A stretch of DNA of 64,000 nucleotides. Source: Bacillus sp. SA1-12. Lineage in GTDB: Bacteria; Bacillota; Bacilli; Bacillales; Bacillaceae. The stretch lies in the NCBI RefSeq assembly GCF_000981385.1, contig NZ_LATZ01000120.1:369483-433482 (forward strand), read 5' to 3'. The position numbers and the translations under genes are program-made. Below are positions 17,107 to 25,123 of the stretch, piece by piece. Position 1 is the stretch's first letter; the number at the start of each line of letters is the position of its first letter. Under the pieces are notes generated by a model. That model saw only the letters and a program-made list of their open reading frames with translations. It had not been told where the DNA came from and ran no database searches.

Positions 17107-17997
17107 ATGAATTTCGGGCAAGTATTAACTGCAATGGTTACCCCGTTTGATCAAAATGGCGAGGTAGATTTTAATGCTACTGAACAATTAGTCAATTATT
17201 TAATTGAAAATGGAACAGATGGACTGGTTATAACAGGTACGACTGGTGAGTCACCTACGTTAACCACCGAGGAAAAAGTTGAATTTTTTAAGTTTGTTGT
17301 AAAGGTCGTAAATAAAAAAGTGCCGGTAATCGCAGGAACTGGCACTAATAATACGAAGGCATCGATCAGCTTAACGAAGCTTGCAGAGGAAGAAGGCGTA
17401 GATGGTATTATGCTTGTTACTCCATATTATAACAAGCCATCTCAGGAAGGAATGTATCAACATTTTAAGGCAATTGCTGAAGCAACATCATTGCCGGTTA
17501 TGCTTTATAATATTCCTGGGAGAAGTGTGGTGAATCTGTCTGCTGATACCATTGTTCGTCTTTCTAATATTAAGAATATAGTATCAATCAAGGAAGCAAG
17601 CGGGGATTTAGATGCGATGGCAGAAATCATTACTAAAACACCAGATCATTTTACGTTGTATAGTGGTGATGATGGCTTAACTCTGCCTGTTTTATCTATC
17701 GGCGGAACAGGTATTATATCGGTTGCCTCACACATTATTGGCAATGATATGCAGGTAATGATTAATCATTTTAAAAATGGTGATATTCAGCAAGCAGCTT
17801 CCTTACATCGTAAGCTGCTTCCGGTTATGAAAGCATTATTTGCAGCGCCAAACCCAACGCCAATCAAAGAGGCATTAAATATGATTGGTGTTAATGTTGG
17901 CGGAGTTCGATTGCCCATGATTCCTTTGAACAATGAAGAAAAAGCGATATTGAAAGAGACGTTAAAAACTAGTAATTTAGTAAAGATTTTAGAGTAG
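17107..17997 (+). CDS. dapA: 4-hydroxy-tetrahydrodipicolinate synthase
   Basis: A 296-aa class I aldolase that condenses pyruvate and aspartate semialdehyde, the first committed step to diaminopimelate, lysine and spore dipicolinate. Motifs: TGTTGESPTL (pyruvate binding), YNIPGRS (Tyr134, Arg139), and VSIKEASGD with the Schiff-base lysine at residue 162. GGGTG lies upstream of the ATG. It is controlled by a lysine riboswitch and ends at its own terminator, so it is separate from the usual dapG-dapA-type sporulation operon. It may therefore be a second, lysine-regulated dapA copy; this cannot be checked from the window. Confidence 0.95.
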   Translation: MNFGQVLTAMVTPFDQNGEVDFNATEQLVNYLIENGTDGLVITGTTGESPTLTTEEKVEFFKFVVKVVNKKVPVIAGTGTNNTKASISLTKLAEEEGVDGIMLVTPYYNKPSQEGMYQHFKAIAEATSLPVMLYNIPGRSVVNLSADTIVRLSNIKNIVSIKEASGDLDAMAEIITKTPDHFTLYSGDDGLTLPVLSIGGTGIISVASHIIGNDMQVMINHFKNGDIQQAASLHRKLLPVMKALFAAPNPTPIKEALNMIGVNVGGVRLPMIPLNNEEKAILKETLKTSNLVKILE

Positions 17998-18003
17998 TAT
18001 GTA

Positions 18004-18030
18004 GAGGGTGGAATCATTCACCCTCTTTTT
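18004..18030. terminator. Terminator of dapA
   Basis: GAGGGTG (18004-18010) and CACCCTC (18019-18025) form a 7-bp stem with an 8-nt loop, followed by TTTTT. It is shared with the convergent nucleotidase relic. Confidence 0.92.
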
Positions 18031-19064
18031 AATTGTTTTTCATCTGTATTCTCCCTTCGATATGAGAACTAAACGGATGTTGGATTGTTTTAATATATTG
18101 AACAAGTGCCTCTATAATATCAACTTCGTCATCAATTGCTTTTGCTATGTTGACAATATCTCCTTCCGCTTGCTCCCCATTAGCATTTGATGTCCCTGGA
18201 ATATGTGCAAGGACGAATATCGCTTTGACACCTTGTTGTTTTAATTCAGCTGCAGCCTTATTGATGGCCTCTATTTCCTTAAGAAACGTTATCTCCTCCA
18301 CACTGCTTGGAAAAACACTGCTTGTCGTTTCTGTCGTGACCACCCCAATAAAACCAAGCTTCATCCCATTGCTTCTTCAAATTTTATACGCAGGGAGAAC
18401 GGTGTTACCCGTTTTTTTGTCAATCACATTTGCAGCAACCCATGGAAACTGAGAACCGGTAAAATTACTTGTTGTCAGATGGTTGCCCCCATTGATCAGC
18501 CTTAGCAGCTCTGTCACTCCTTTATCAAATTCGTGAATTCCAACTGTTCCAATTGTAAAGTTCATCTTATTTAAATATTCAATCGTTGGCTCATCATGCA
18601 GCAATGCAGAAATCGCCGAACCTGCTCCAACCATATCACCAACATGTACTAATAATGTGTTTTTATTTTCTTGAGCATGCTGTTTTAAATAAGCTGCCAG
18701 AAAATCCGCCCTGCAGGCTTGCCATTGACTTGCCTTGTGACATTTAATTGACCATGGAAATCATTCATCCCGAGCAGCTGAATTTGCTTGTATTGGGGTT
18801 TTCTTTCTCCTTATGCCGATCATGTAGTTCTTGGCGCTGTTCAATATGGCCGTGATAGTTTTTTGAAAGTCCCTGTTCATTCCCATAGGAAGTTTTCATG
18901 GCTTGATATTGTTGCTTGCTTATTTGTTTGAAGGTTTGGATAATGTTTAACTCATTTTTTACAGGATATTCACTGTTTTGTTGATCATCTGTTTTGATGG
19001 TAAGACAATTGGAACCATTCAAAACGAGTAATGAGATAGTTAGTAACATAGTGGATATTTTCAT
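18029..19064 (-). pseudogene. Broken secreted 5'-nucleotidase/metallophosphatase (UshA-like)
   Basis: The minus strand reads, in pieces, like the intact nucleotidase at 31.7-33.4 kb. It has a signal peptide (MKISTMLLTISLLVLNGSNC, AGGAGG before the ATG), a lysine/glutamine-rich insert, QLLGMNDFHGQL, a frameshift near 18703, then LLVHVGDMVGAGS and VGIHEFDKG. An in-frame TGA follows at 18377, then LGFIGVVTTET and VLAHIP. After VDII the sequence jumps to ALVQYIKTIQHPFSSHIEGR, which corresponds to the extreme C-terminus (TVDYVKILPNPFEYKQEGR) of the intact copy. Thus about 250 residues, including the nucleotide-binding C-terminal domain, are deleted. The normally conserved GNHEFD has become GIHEFD. 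Confidence 0.88.
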
Positions 19065-19310
19065 TGGGTCCTCCTAGATGTTGAATGAACCGTATCAAAA
19101 CACCACTCTTATTTTTTGGCTGTTGGTTTAATTTATACAAAATTTATTGTTCGTAGATTATTTATCGGGCTTAAACAAGTAAGTGATGGTCTAAATTTTC
19201 ACGATGCTTGAATATACCAATGCTTAGTACAGTTATTGGCTTCTGAGATATTAATCAGGGACTTTTGAAGATTTATCCACGGGTCAGCCGCATCGAAGAT
19301 GAACGCTTTA

Positions 19311-19343
19311 AAATTTAAAAAATCCACCTAATATAGGCGGATT
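19311..19343 (-). terminator. Terminator of the MFS transporter
   Basis: AATCCACC (19321-19328) pairs with GGCGGATT (19336-19343) with one G-U pair. The minus strand continues TTTTAAATTTTAAA. Confidence 0.75.
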
Positions 19344-19364
19344 AAAATATAAAAGATCAAGTCT

Positions 19365-20531
19365 TCATCCACTTTTTGACGCAAGCTCATGATTACCCTC
19401 TTCACTATCTTGCCGTGTTAAGTAAGAACCTCCTACCAGAAACACACCACTTAAAAGAAAGATCGGTGCGAATCCGCTGAGAGAACCAATTGCTCCAAAT
19501 AATAAAGGTGCAATGACTTGGGAGAAACGATTTGCAGCAAGCCTTAATCCAAGTGCTTCTGCTTTTCGTGATGGTGGTGAAGCATTATAAATCATCGACA
19601 TGGATAGTGGCTGTCCGCATCCTAAGCCTGCGCCCATTAAGGCTGCAATAAAATAAAAACCAAGAATATGATTCATAATGGGGACAAGTAAATAGGTAAT
19701 ACCTGCAACTAAGAGAGTCATAATCAATACGTTTCCTCTTCCCATCAGATTTAGTAAGAAAGGTAAAGCAGAGCGAATGGCGACGGTTGCTAATCCCATA
19801 ACAGTTAGGAACCAGCCGATCGTTGAGACAGAATAGCCTAGATCTTTGGCATAAAGAGGAAAATAAGTCACAAAGATATCTCTTGAATATAAGACGAGAG
19901 AGCTTGCGATCAAGGCCTTTCTTAAATTTTTGCTTATCAATAAATTAAATGCTGATTTTCCTTTAGAGTCTTCCTGATTTTCATTGTTACTTCGCTTGTA
20001 TGTTGGTAATAAAAAGGCTAAAAGGATTGGAATTACGCCGATGATTGCCGCAAATAGGTATGAATATGAGTAGCTAAAATGCTCTGCAGCATACCCTCCA
20101 ATAACCGGTCCGATCAATCCTCCAATGGCTACTCCTAAACTGAAGCGGCTATAGTTCTGATCCCTTTGTTCTACAGTTGATAAGGTACCGATTAGATTTT
20201 GTAAATTAACATTGATAAAAATTTGTGAGATTCCCACTAGTGCCTGCGATAAATACAAAGACCATATGGAAGGAAACGTAAAGGGTAAAAAGATACCGAT
20301 TGTAACCCCAAAGGTTCCTAGTATGGTTGGTATTTGGTCGCCAATCCGATCTGATAATTTACCAATTGGGATCGCTAGTAATAATGGGAAAAATGCATAT
20401 GTTGCAGCAAGATAGCCGATTTCAGCGGTATTTGCTCCCATACTGCTGGCATATAAAGATACGATTGGCCGAGTCATATTAATCATGATTTGATAGGTTA
20501 ATGCTATAAGAACAACGTTTCTTACATTCAT
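19365..20531 (-). CDS. MFS transporter
   Basis: A 388-aa major facilitator with 12 predicted helices. The loop 2-3 motif A is clear (GKLSDRIGDQIP), and a related ALGLRLAANRFSQVIAP lies near helix 10-11. It resembles the YfkF/YfhI-like drug or sugar efflux group. AAGGTGA lies upstream of the ATG. It is a single gene between two hairpins. The substrate is unknown; efflux is inferred from family. Confidence 0.88.
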   Translation of the reverse strand: MNVRNVVLIALTYQIMINMTRPIVSLYASSMGANTAEIGYLAATYAFFPLLLAIPIGKLSDRIGDQIPTILGTFGVTIGIFLPFTFPSIWSLYLSQALVGISQIFINVNLQNLIGTLSTVEQRDQNYSRFSLGVAIGGLIGPVIGGYAAEHFSYSYSYLFAAIIGVIPILLAFLLPTYKRSNNENQEDSKGKSAFNLLISKNLRKALIASSLVLYSRDIFVTYFPLYAKDLGYSVSTIGWFLTVMGLATVAIRSALPFLLNLMGRGNVLIMTLLVAGITYLLVPIMNHILGFYFIAALMGAGLGCGQPLSMSMIYNASPPSRKAEALGLRLAANRFSQVIAPLLFGAIGSLSGFAPIFLLSGVFLVGGSYLTRQDSEEGNHELASKSG

Positions 20532-20575
20532 TTCTTCACCTTACAATTTATTATTAATTTACGCGAATGGAAAAT

Positions 20576-20614
20576 AAAATGGAAATCCATTGTAATTATA
20601 AGGATTTCCATTTT
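20576..20614 (-). terminator. 13-bp inverted repeat after the small gene
   Basis: AAAATGGAAATCC (20576-20588) pairs perfectly with GGATTTCCATTTT (20602-20614) over a 13-nt loop. The minus strand continues ATTTTCC. It lies between the 43-aa gene and the MFS gene and probably terminates the former. Confidence 0.6.
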
Positions 20615-20653
20615 AGAGCACATGTTGGATAAATGTATATACTGCGTGCTCAC

Positions 20654-20785
20654 TTATCGATTGCTTTGCTTTTGATCATTCTGTTTATTTTGAGCGTTTT
20701 GTTTCGTTTCCATTGTTTTATCAAGAGCTTGGCTCACTTCACCTGTAAAATTAATTTGATGTTCTGGAATCCCTTGTTTTTTCAT
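20654..20785 (-). CDS. Small hydrophilic protein (43 aa)
   Basis: A 43-aa ORF reading MKKQGIPEHQINFTGEVSQA then a Gln/Asn/Lys-rich tail (QNAQNKQNDQKQSNR). GGGAGGG lies eight bases before the ATG, and a 13-bp inverted repeat follows the stop. The tail composition resembles small spore-associated hydrophilic proteins, but no family is recognised. The ribosome binding site, biased composition and terminator together support a real gene. Confidence 0.6.
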   Translation of the reverse strand: MKKQGIPEHQINFTGEVSQALDKTMETKQNAQNKQNDQKQSNR

Positions 20786-20890
20786 TTAAGTTACCCTCCC
20801 TTCCCTCCTTTAGTATCCTCGGGCTAGTATGGATACATGCATTGCACTTTTAAGAGAAGGGCTGATGAGTTGCTATCATTTGTTTACATA

Positions 20891-21721
20891 TTAGAAATTA
20901 AAATTATCAGGATCCGGCCCAATTCGTCTATTTTCATTTAGTGAATTGATTTTTTCTATCTCATCTTGTGTTAGTTCAAAGTCAAAGATGTTTGCGTTTT
21001 CAATAATGCGGTGCTCTTTTACTGATTTAGGAATAGTGACGACCTCATTCTGTAAATCCCAGCGTAAAATGACTTGGGCAGCTGTTTTATTGTATTGATC
21101 ACCAATTTCTTTTAGTGTGGGGTGATTTAGTAGTTCGCCTTGCATGAGCGGTGACCATGCTTCTAATTGAATTTGATTCTTCCTGCAATAATCACGAAGC
21201 TCTATCTGTGTTAAGCGTGGATGGAATTCAACCTGATTGACCAACGGTTTGATCTCTGCATCAGCCATCAAATCTTCCAGATGATGAATTTGGAAGTTGC
21301 TTACTCCAATCGAACGGATACGACCTTCTTTGTATAATTTTTCAAATGCTTTCCATGTTTCTTTATATTTGCCCTTTACCGGCCAATGGACCAAATATAA
21401 ATCCAAATACTCTAAATCTAGCTTTTTCATGCTAGTTTCAAAGGCTTCCAAAGTTGATTCATAACCTTGATCGCCATTTTTTACTTTTGTTGTGATAAAA
21501 AGTTCTTCTCGGGAAATCCCTGATTCTTTAATTGCTTGGCCTACCCCTTCTTCATTCCCATAACCAGCTGCAGTATCAATACTTCGATAGCCTGCTTTAA
21601 TGGCGGCCTTAACTGCATCCCTAACTTCTTGTCCTTCCTCAACTCTCCAAACACCTAACCCGAACCTAGGCATGTGCACACCATTATGTAAAACAGTACA
21701 ATCTTGCAGGCTTTTTATCAT
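20891..21721 (-). CDS. Aldo/keto reductase
   Basis: About 276 aa with an (alpha/beta)8 AKR fold. The catalytic tetrad is present: Asp in GYRSIDTAAGYGNE with its Tyr, Lys in FITTKVKN, and His in YLVHWPVKG. Late NADPH-binding motifs are TIPKSVKEHRIIENA and FDFELTQDEI. It reduces aldehydes and ketones such as methylglyoxal with NADPH, like YvgN and YtbE. The ATG at 21721 is chosen because AAGGAGG lies nine bases upstream; the ATG at 21730 touches the Shine-Dalgarno sequence. Confidence 0.92.
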   Translation of the reverse strand: MIKSLQDCTVLHNGVHMPRFGLGVWRVEEGQEVRDAVKAAIKAGYRSIDTAAGYGNEEGVGQAIKESGISREELFITTKVKNGDQGYESTLEAFETSMKKLDLEYLDLYLVHWPVKGKYKETWKAFEKLYKEGRIRSIGVSNFQIHHLEDLMADAEIKPLVNQVEFHPRLTQIELRDYCRKNQIQLEAWSPLMQGELLNHPTLKEIGDQYNKTAAQVILRWDLQNEVVTIPKSVKEHRIIENANIFDFELTQDEIEKINSLNENRRIGPDPDNFNF

Positions 21722-22488
21722 ACTCCACATCCTCCTTTTTGTTTACACCTATTTATTTTCTCATGTTTTTTGTGAAAATCAAATAATTGAGACTTGTTAG
21801 AAAATAAAGGTTGTAATTATTACATAATCGAATCTTAGAAATAATAAGATAAATCAATCAAATCTTGCACTTTATAACTCAAAAGATCAAAATGAGGATT
21901 TTTAGTACTTCACTATGTTTCTAGAATTTCGGCTATTAAATAAATTAATTAGATTCTATTGTTTTCCTTTAAATAAATACTTTAAAATAAAGGAGAGCTA
22001 CTAAGATAAGTTAACAGTAAACCGAGCCAGATATTCCATTCCCATAGCGATGGGCATTTAAGCTGACATAGCTGGCAGACTGCATGATTGGGGTAGGCTC
22101 ATCATAATTTCTATTACAGTCAACAGAGTAATAGGCAAGCAAATCTATTAAGAACAGCTATTCCCATTCGTGGATATTGGGACGGAAATACTAAAGTAAT
22201 TTCAATTTGCTTCACCATTTGCATCATATCCATGTAAATTAACTATATTTTAAACAACTTATACTAAATGAGCGGCTTATGATGAAGCTTCCCGCTTTAA
22301 AACAGTTTGAGTCTTTTTAACATCTAATTGATATCAATAGAAGGTGGAGAGAGTGTGGAAGAACGTTGTTTTTCCCATCTATTTTATATAAAATAGAAAT
22401 GGTAATTATTCGTTTTTTCTAATCTTTTATAATAATAAAGAACCTTATATTTACTAATACAAAGTTCTTTATAAAGAGTAATATTACA
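21722..22488. other. Long intergenic region with a possible coding relic
   Basis: No intact gene is seen in about 760 bases. On the minus strand 22016-22145 is open and protein-like (LAYYSVDCNRNYDEPTPIMQ, then SASYVSLNAHRYGNG, ending GSVYC-stop). There is no start, and stops lie upstream. This may be the tail of a lost gene; no family is recognised. Near 22437-22470 an imperfect hairpin (AAAGAAC...GTTCTTT) may terminate the dehydrogenase relic. Confidence 0.35.
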
Positions 22489-23624
22489 TTAGGGTTTAAG
22501 AACAACTTTAATACATTTATCAGTTCTTGTATCAAAAACTTCGTACCCATGCTTTGCTTGATCCAATGGGAGAACATGAGTAACAACATCCCCAATCTCA
22601 ATCTTTCCTTCTGATACGAGATTATATAGAAAAGGCATATATGGAATAACAGGAGCTTGTCCTGTTTTTATATCAACATTTCTTTGGAAAATGTCTCCTA
22701 ATGGAAAGCTGTTATAACGTCCTCCATATACACCTGTTATTTGAATGGTTCCCGCTTTACGAACGGCTTGTGATGCGATGACTATCCCGCCCATAGCACC
22801 TCCTTGCAGTTTCATTCCGGATGCAAGGTATTCTAGGGGTGTCATTTTACCGCTCATCCCTGAACAATCGATTACAATGTCTGCTCCGCCTTGAGTGATC
22901 TCTTTTAAATACTCACCAACATTTTCGTGTTCCTCAAAATTTACAGTCTCTACTTTATTCGTGCGTTTTGCGTGCTCTAAACGGTAATTAAGATATCTAC
23001 TGCAATGACTCGTTCCGCCCCTTTAAACCACGCAAATTTCTGAGCAAGAAGACCAACCGCCCCACACCCTAAAACGATTACTGTATCACCTGATTTAACA
23101 CCTGCATGATCAACGCTCCAATAGGCTGTTGAAGCAGCATCAGCAAGTAACACTATTTTCTCATCTTCTACTTCACAATTTTCTGGAATTTTGAAAGGAG
23201 TGAAATTTCCATAAGGAACACGCATATATTCAGCTTGCCCGCCGGCATATCCCCCAGTTGTTTCTGAATATCCAAAAAAGCCGCCAATTTCACCATGAGG
23301 GTTTGAATTATCACATTGGCTGGTCAACTCATGATTACAGTACCAACATTACCCGCAACTTACATTAAAAGGAATAATGACCCGATCCCCTTTTTTCAGT
23401 TTGGTTACATCCGGTTCAACTTCTTCAACAACACCAATAGGTTCGTGACCAATCACATAATCTGTTGGCATGTTAGGTATCATTTGGTGAATCAAATGTA
23501 AATCTGAGCCGCAAATAGCAGAGGTTGTTATTTTTACAATAATATCATCCGAGTTTTTAATTTTTGGATCAATTACCTCTTTTACCTGTACATTTTTACT
23601 TCCTTGGTATGTGACAGCTTTCAT
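22489..23624 (-). pseudogene. Broken zinc-dependent alcohol dehydrogenase (adhB/formaldehyde dehydrogenase-like)
   Basis: The gene starts at the ATG of MKAVTYQGSKNVQVKEV (23624, AGAGGAG upstream). Catalytic-zinc ligands CGSDLH and GHEPIGVVEE are present, then IPFNVSCG, an in-frame TAA at 23349-23351, and CWYCNHELTSQC carrying structural-zinc cysteines. The Rossmann motif VIVLGCGAVGLLAQ follows, then VIAVD. One base is lost near 22990, after which LNYRLEHAKRTNK continues in another frame to the normal C-terminus CIKVVLKP. A nonsense codon and a frameshift thus break an otherwise complete 380-aa zinc dehydrogenase. It lies between spore coat genes as adhB does in the Bacillus subtilis yra cluster. 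Confidence 0.9.
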
Positions 23625-23640
23625 ACTCCTCTTACCTCCC

Positions 23641-24003
23641 TTATTGATTAGGCGTTGCAAACATCCCAAGTCTGTCGGTATCATTAGGGAATAAATTCAT
23701 TCCGGCAATGATCACGGCATTATCTGCTGATTTGAGATCTAATTCCACTTGCTTGCCGACATCATTCGGATACAGCCAGCCTTTGTTTAACATTAGATCC
23801 GATAACTCGGCGTGTAAATCAATGGATTGCTCCATTTGACGATATAATGTTTTTCTTAATTCTGGGCTAGCTGTTTCAGTTATAGCCATGGCATATGTAT
23901 GAATACCAGTTTTCACTGAAAGAAGAAATTCCAGGGCAATGCCTGAATCAGCCATCTCTGGCATATGTTCAGCGCCTTGGGGATCCAAATAATCCATTTC
24001 CAT
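23641..24003 (-). CDS. CotF-family spore coat protein (YraF-like)
   Basis: A 120-aa all-helical protein of the CotF family. The core is SGIALEFLLSVKTGIHTYAM with AITETASPELRKTLYRQMEQ, then ELSDLMLNKGWLYPND. The same helices occur in the + strand copy at 24581-24880. CotF proteins are spore coat components made late in sporulation. It lies 15 bp after a short YraG-like gene and directly before the broken dehydrogenase. The order matches yraG-yraF-adhB of Bacillus subtilis. Confidence 0.85.
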   Translation of the reverse strand: MEMDYLDPQGAEHMPEMADSGIALEFLLSVKTGIHTYAMAITETASPELRKTLYRQMEQSIDLHAELSDLMLNKGWLYPNDVGKQVELDLKSADNAVIIAGMNLFPNDTDRLGMFATPNQ

Positions 24004-24017
24004 GTTTAATATTCACC

Positions 24018-24233
24018 TCATTGTAAATAATTTGTTCTTGCTCCTTTATAAAATGCTTTAAGCTCATTAATTGCCGCAATCGATTGCTGAACATCTTTTT
24101 CCATTAATGCTTTTAAATCATTATCGAAACAAAGACCTTGCATTAGCTTTGATTTCAATAAACATACTGTCTTTAGGTTTAATATTTCATGGGTTTCCAT
24201 CGTTTCATGAAAAGCAAGGCTTTCTTTATCCAT
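24018..24233 (-). CDS. Small YraG-like spore coat protein
   Basis: 71 aa from the ATG at 24233, which has GGAGGTGA immediately upstream at working distance; an ATG much further upstream lacks such a site. The sequence (LAFHETMETHEILNLKTVCL, KSKLMQG, then VQQSIAAINELKAFYKG) is the short partner of CotF-type proteins. It resembles the short protein encoded divergently at 24375. It is probably cotranscribed with the CotF-like gene from a sporulation promoter in the 140-bp divergent region. Confidence 0.78.
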   Translation of the reverse strand: MDKESLAFHETMETHEILNLKTVCLLKSKLMQGLCFDNDLKALMEKDVQQSIAAINELKAFYKGARTNYLQ

Positions 24234-24374
24234 ATGGTCACCTCCTGCCATTGATAGTACTTTCCTAATTATAAAAATTAATGTTGTGAAGTTATATTTC
24301 ACTTGTGGAAAATTTTTTATTTAATAAAGTTTCCACTTTGAAGAAAAATATTTTTAATGATTGGAGGAAGAATA

Positions 24375-24584
24375 ATGACCAACTATTTAGGGCTTCATGA
24401 AACACTTGAGACACTGGAATTATTAGCTTTCAAAACTGTCAACTTAACAAAGGCTTTTACAATGAGTAAATTAGTACAAGATGAAGAGCTTAGCGCCATA
24501 CTTTCCGATGATTTAGAATCAGGAGCACAAAGTATTCAGCTTTTGCAAAGCTTTATCATAAATAGAGAGGAGAATGTTCAATGA
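24375..24584 (+). CDS. Small YraG-like spore coat protein (second copy)
   Basis: 69 aa from the ATG at 24375 (GGAGG seven bases upstream). LGLHETLETLELLAFKTVNL mirrors LAFHETMETHEILNLKTVCL of the divergent gene, so the two are paralogues. Its stop overlaps the next gene's ATG (ATGA), giving a coupled two-gene unit. This pair resembles yraD/yraE, with the minus-strand pair resembling yraG/yraF. Confidence 0.78.
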   Translation: MTNYLGLHETLETLELLAFKTVNLTKAFTMSKLVQDEELSAILSDDLESGAQSIQLLQSFIINREENVQ

Positions 24585-24880
24585 CGAATATTCTACAGAA
24601 TCTGGCAGGTATGGGAGGGATGACCGAACAAGTCATTGCTTCAGACTTTTTAATTTCTTCAAAATCAGCAGTGAGAAATATTGCATTTGCTATTACGGAG
24701 ACGTCAACACCTGAGCTAAGAGCTGCTCTTCGGGATCAGCTTAGGGCTGCTGTTGAAACACATGAAAGGATAAGTTCGTATATTTCTTCAAAAGGCTATT
24801 ATCACCCTTATGACTTAGTTGATCAGATCAATGTTAGGTTGCAAGATGCTCAAGCAGCATTAGACCTTCAAAAGCAATAA
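24581..24880 (+). CDS. CotF-family spore coat protein (second copy)
   Basis: 99 aa with the CotF core (VIASDFLISSKSAVRNIAFA, ITETSTPELRAALRDQLRAA, ISSYISSKGYYHPYD). It is paralogous to the protein at 23641-24003, shorter at the C-terminus, and has an intact frame. It overlaps the preceding small gene by four bases. Expression in the mother cell late in sporulation is expected from family knowledge. Confidence 0.85.
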   Translation: MTNILQNLAGMGGMTEQVIASDFLISSKSAVRNIAFAITETSTPELRAALRDQLRAAVETHERISSYISSKGYYHPYDLVDQINVRLQDAQAALDLQKQ

Positions 24881-25045
24881 TTGATTTGCAAACGTTTATA
24901 AATACCTAAATAATAGTTCTCAAGTTTATAAAGAAGAATCAAAAGTGATAAATTATTAATTATACAACTTTAAAATCCCAACTTGAATAAACTGAGTAAA
25001 CATGCTGGAAAACCAGATTATTTTTTTAAATTCTGACTTAAATAT

Positions 25046-25095
25046 TTTGCAAATGGGGAATGTGTTTTGTACAATACATATTCCCCATTTGCAAA
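25046..25095. terminator. Strong bidirectional terminator
   Basis: TTTGCAAATGGGGAAT (25046-25061) pairs with ATTCCCCATTTGCAAA (25080-25095), and TGT/ACA extends the stem. It lies between the convergent coat genes and the ABC-F gene. Confidence 0.85.
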
Positions 25096-25123
25096 GAGAT
25101 CGAAAAAAAATCAAATCCATGCC

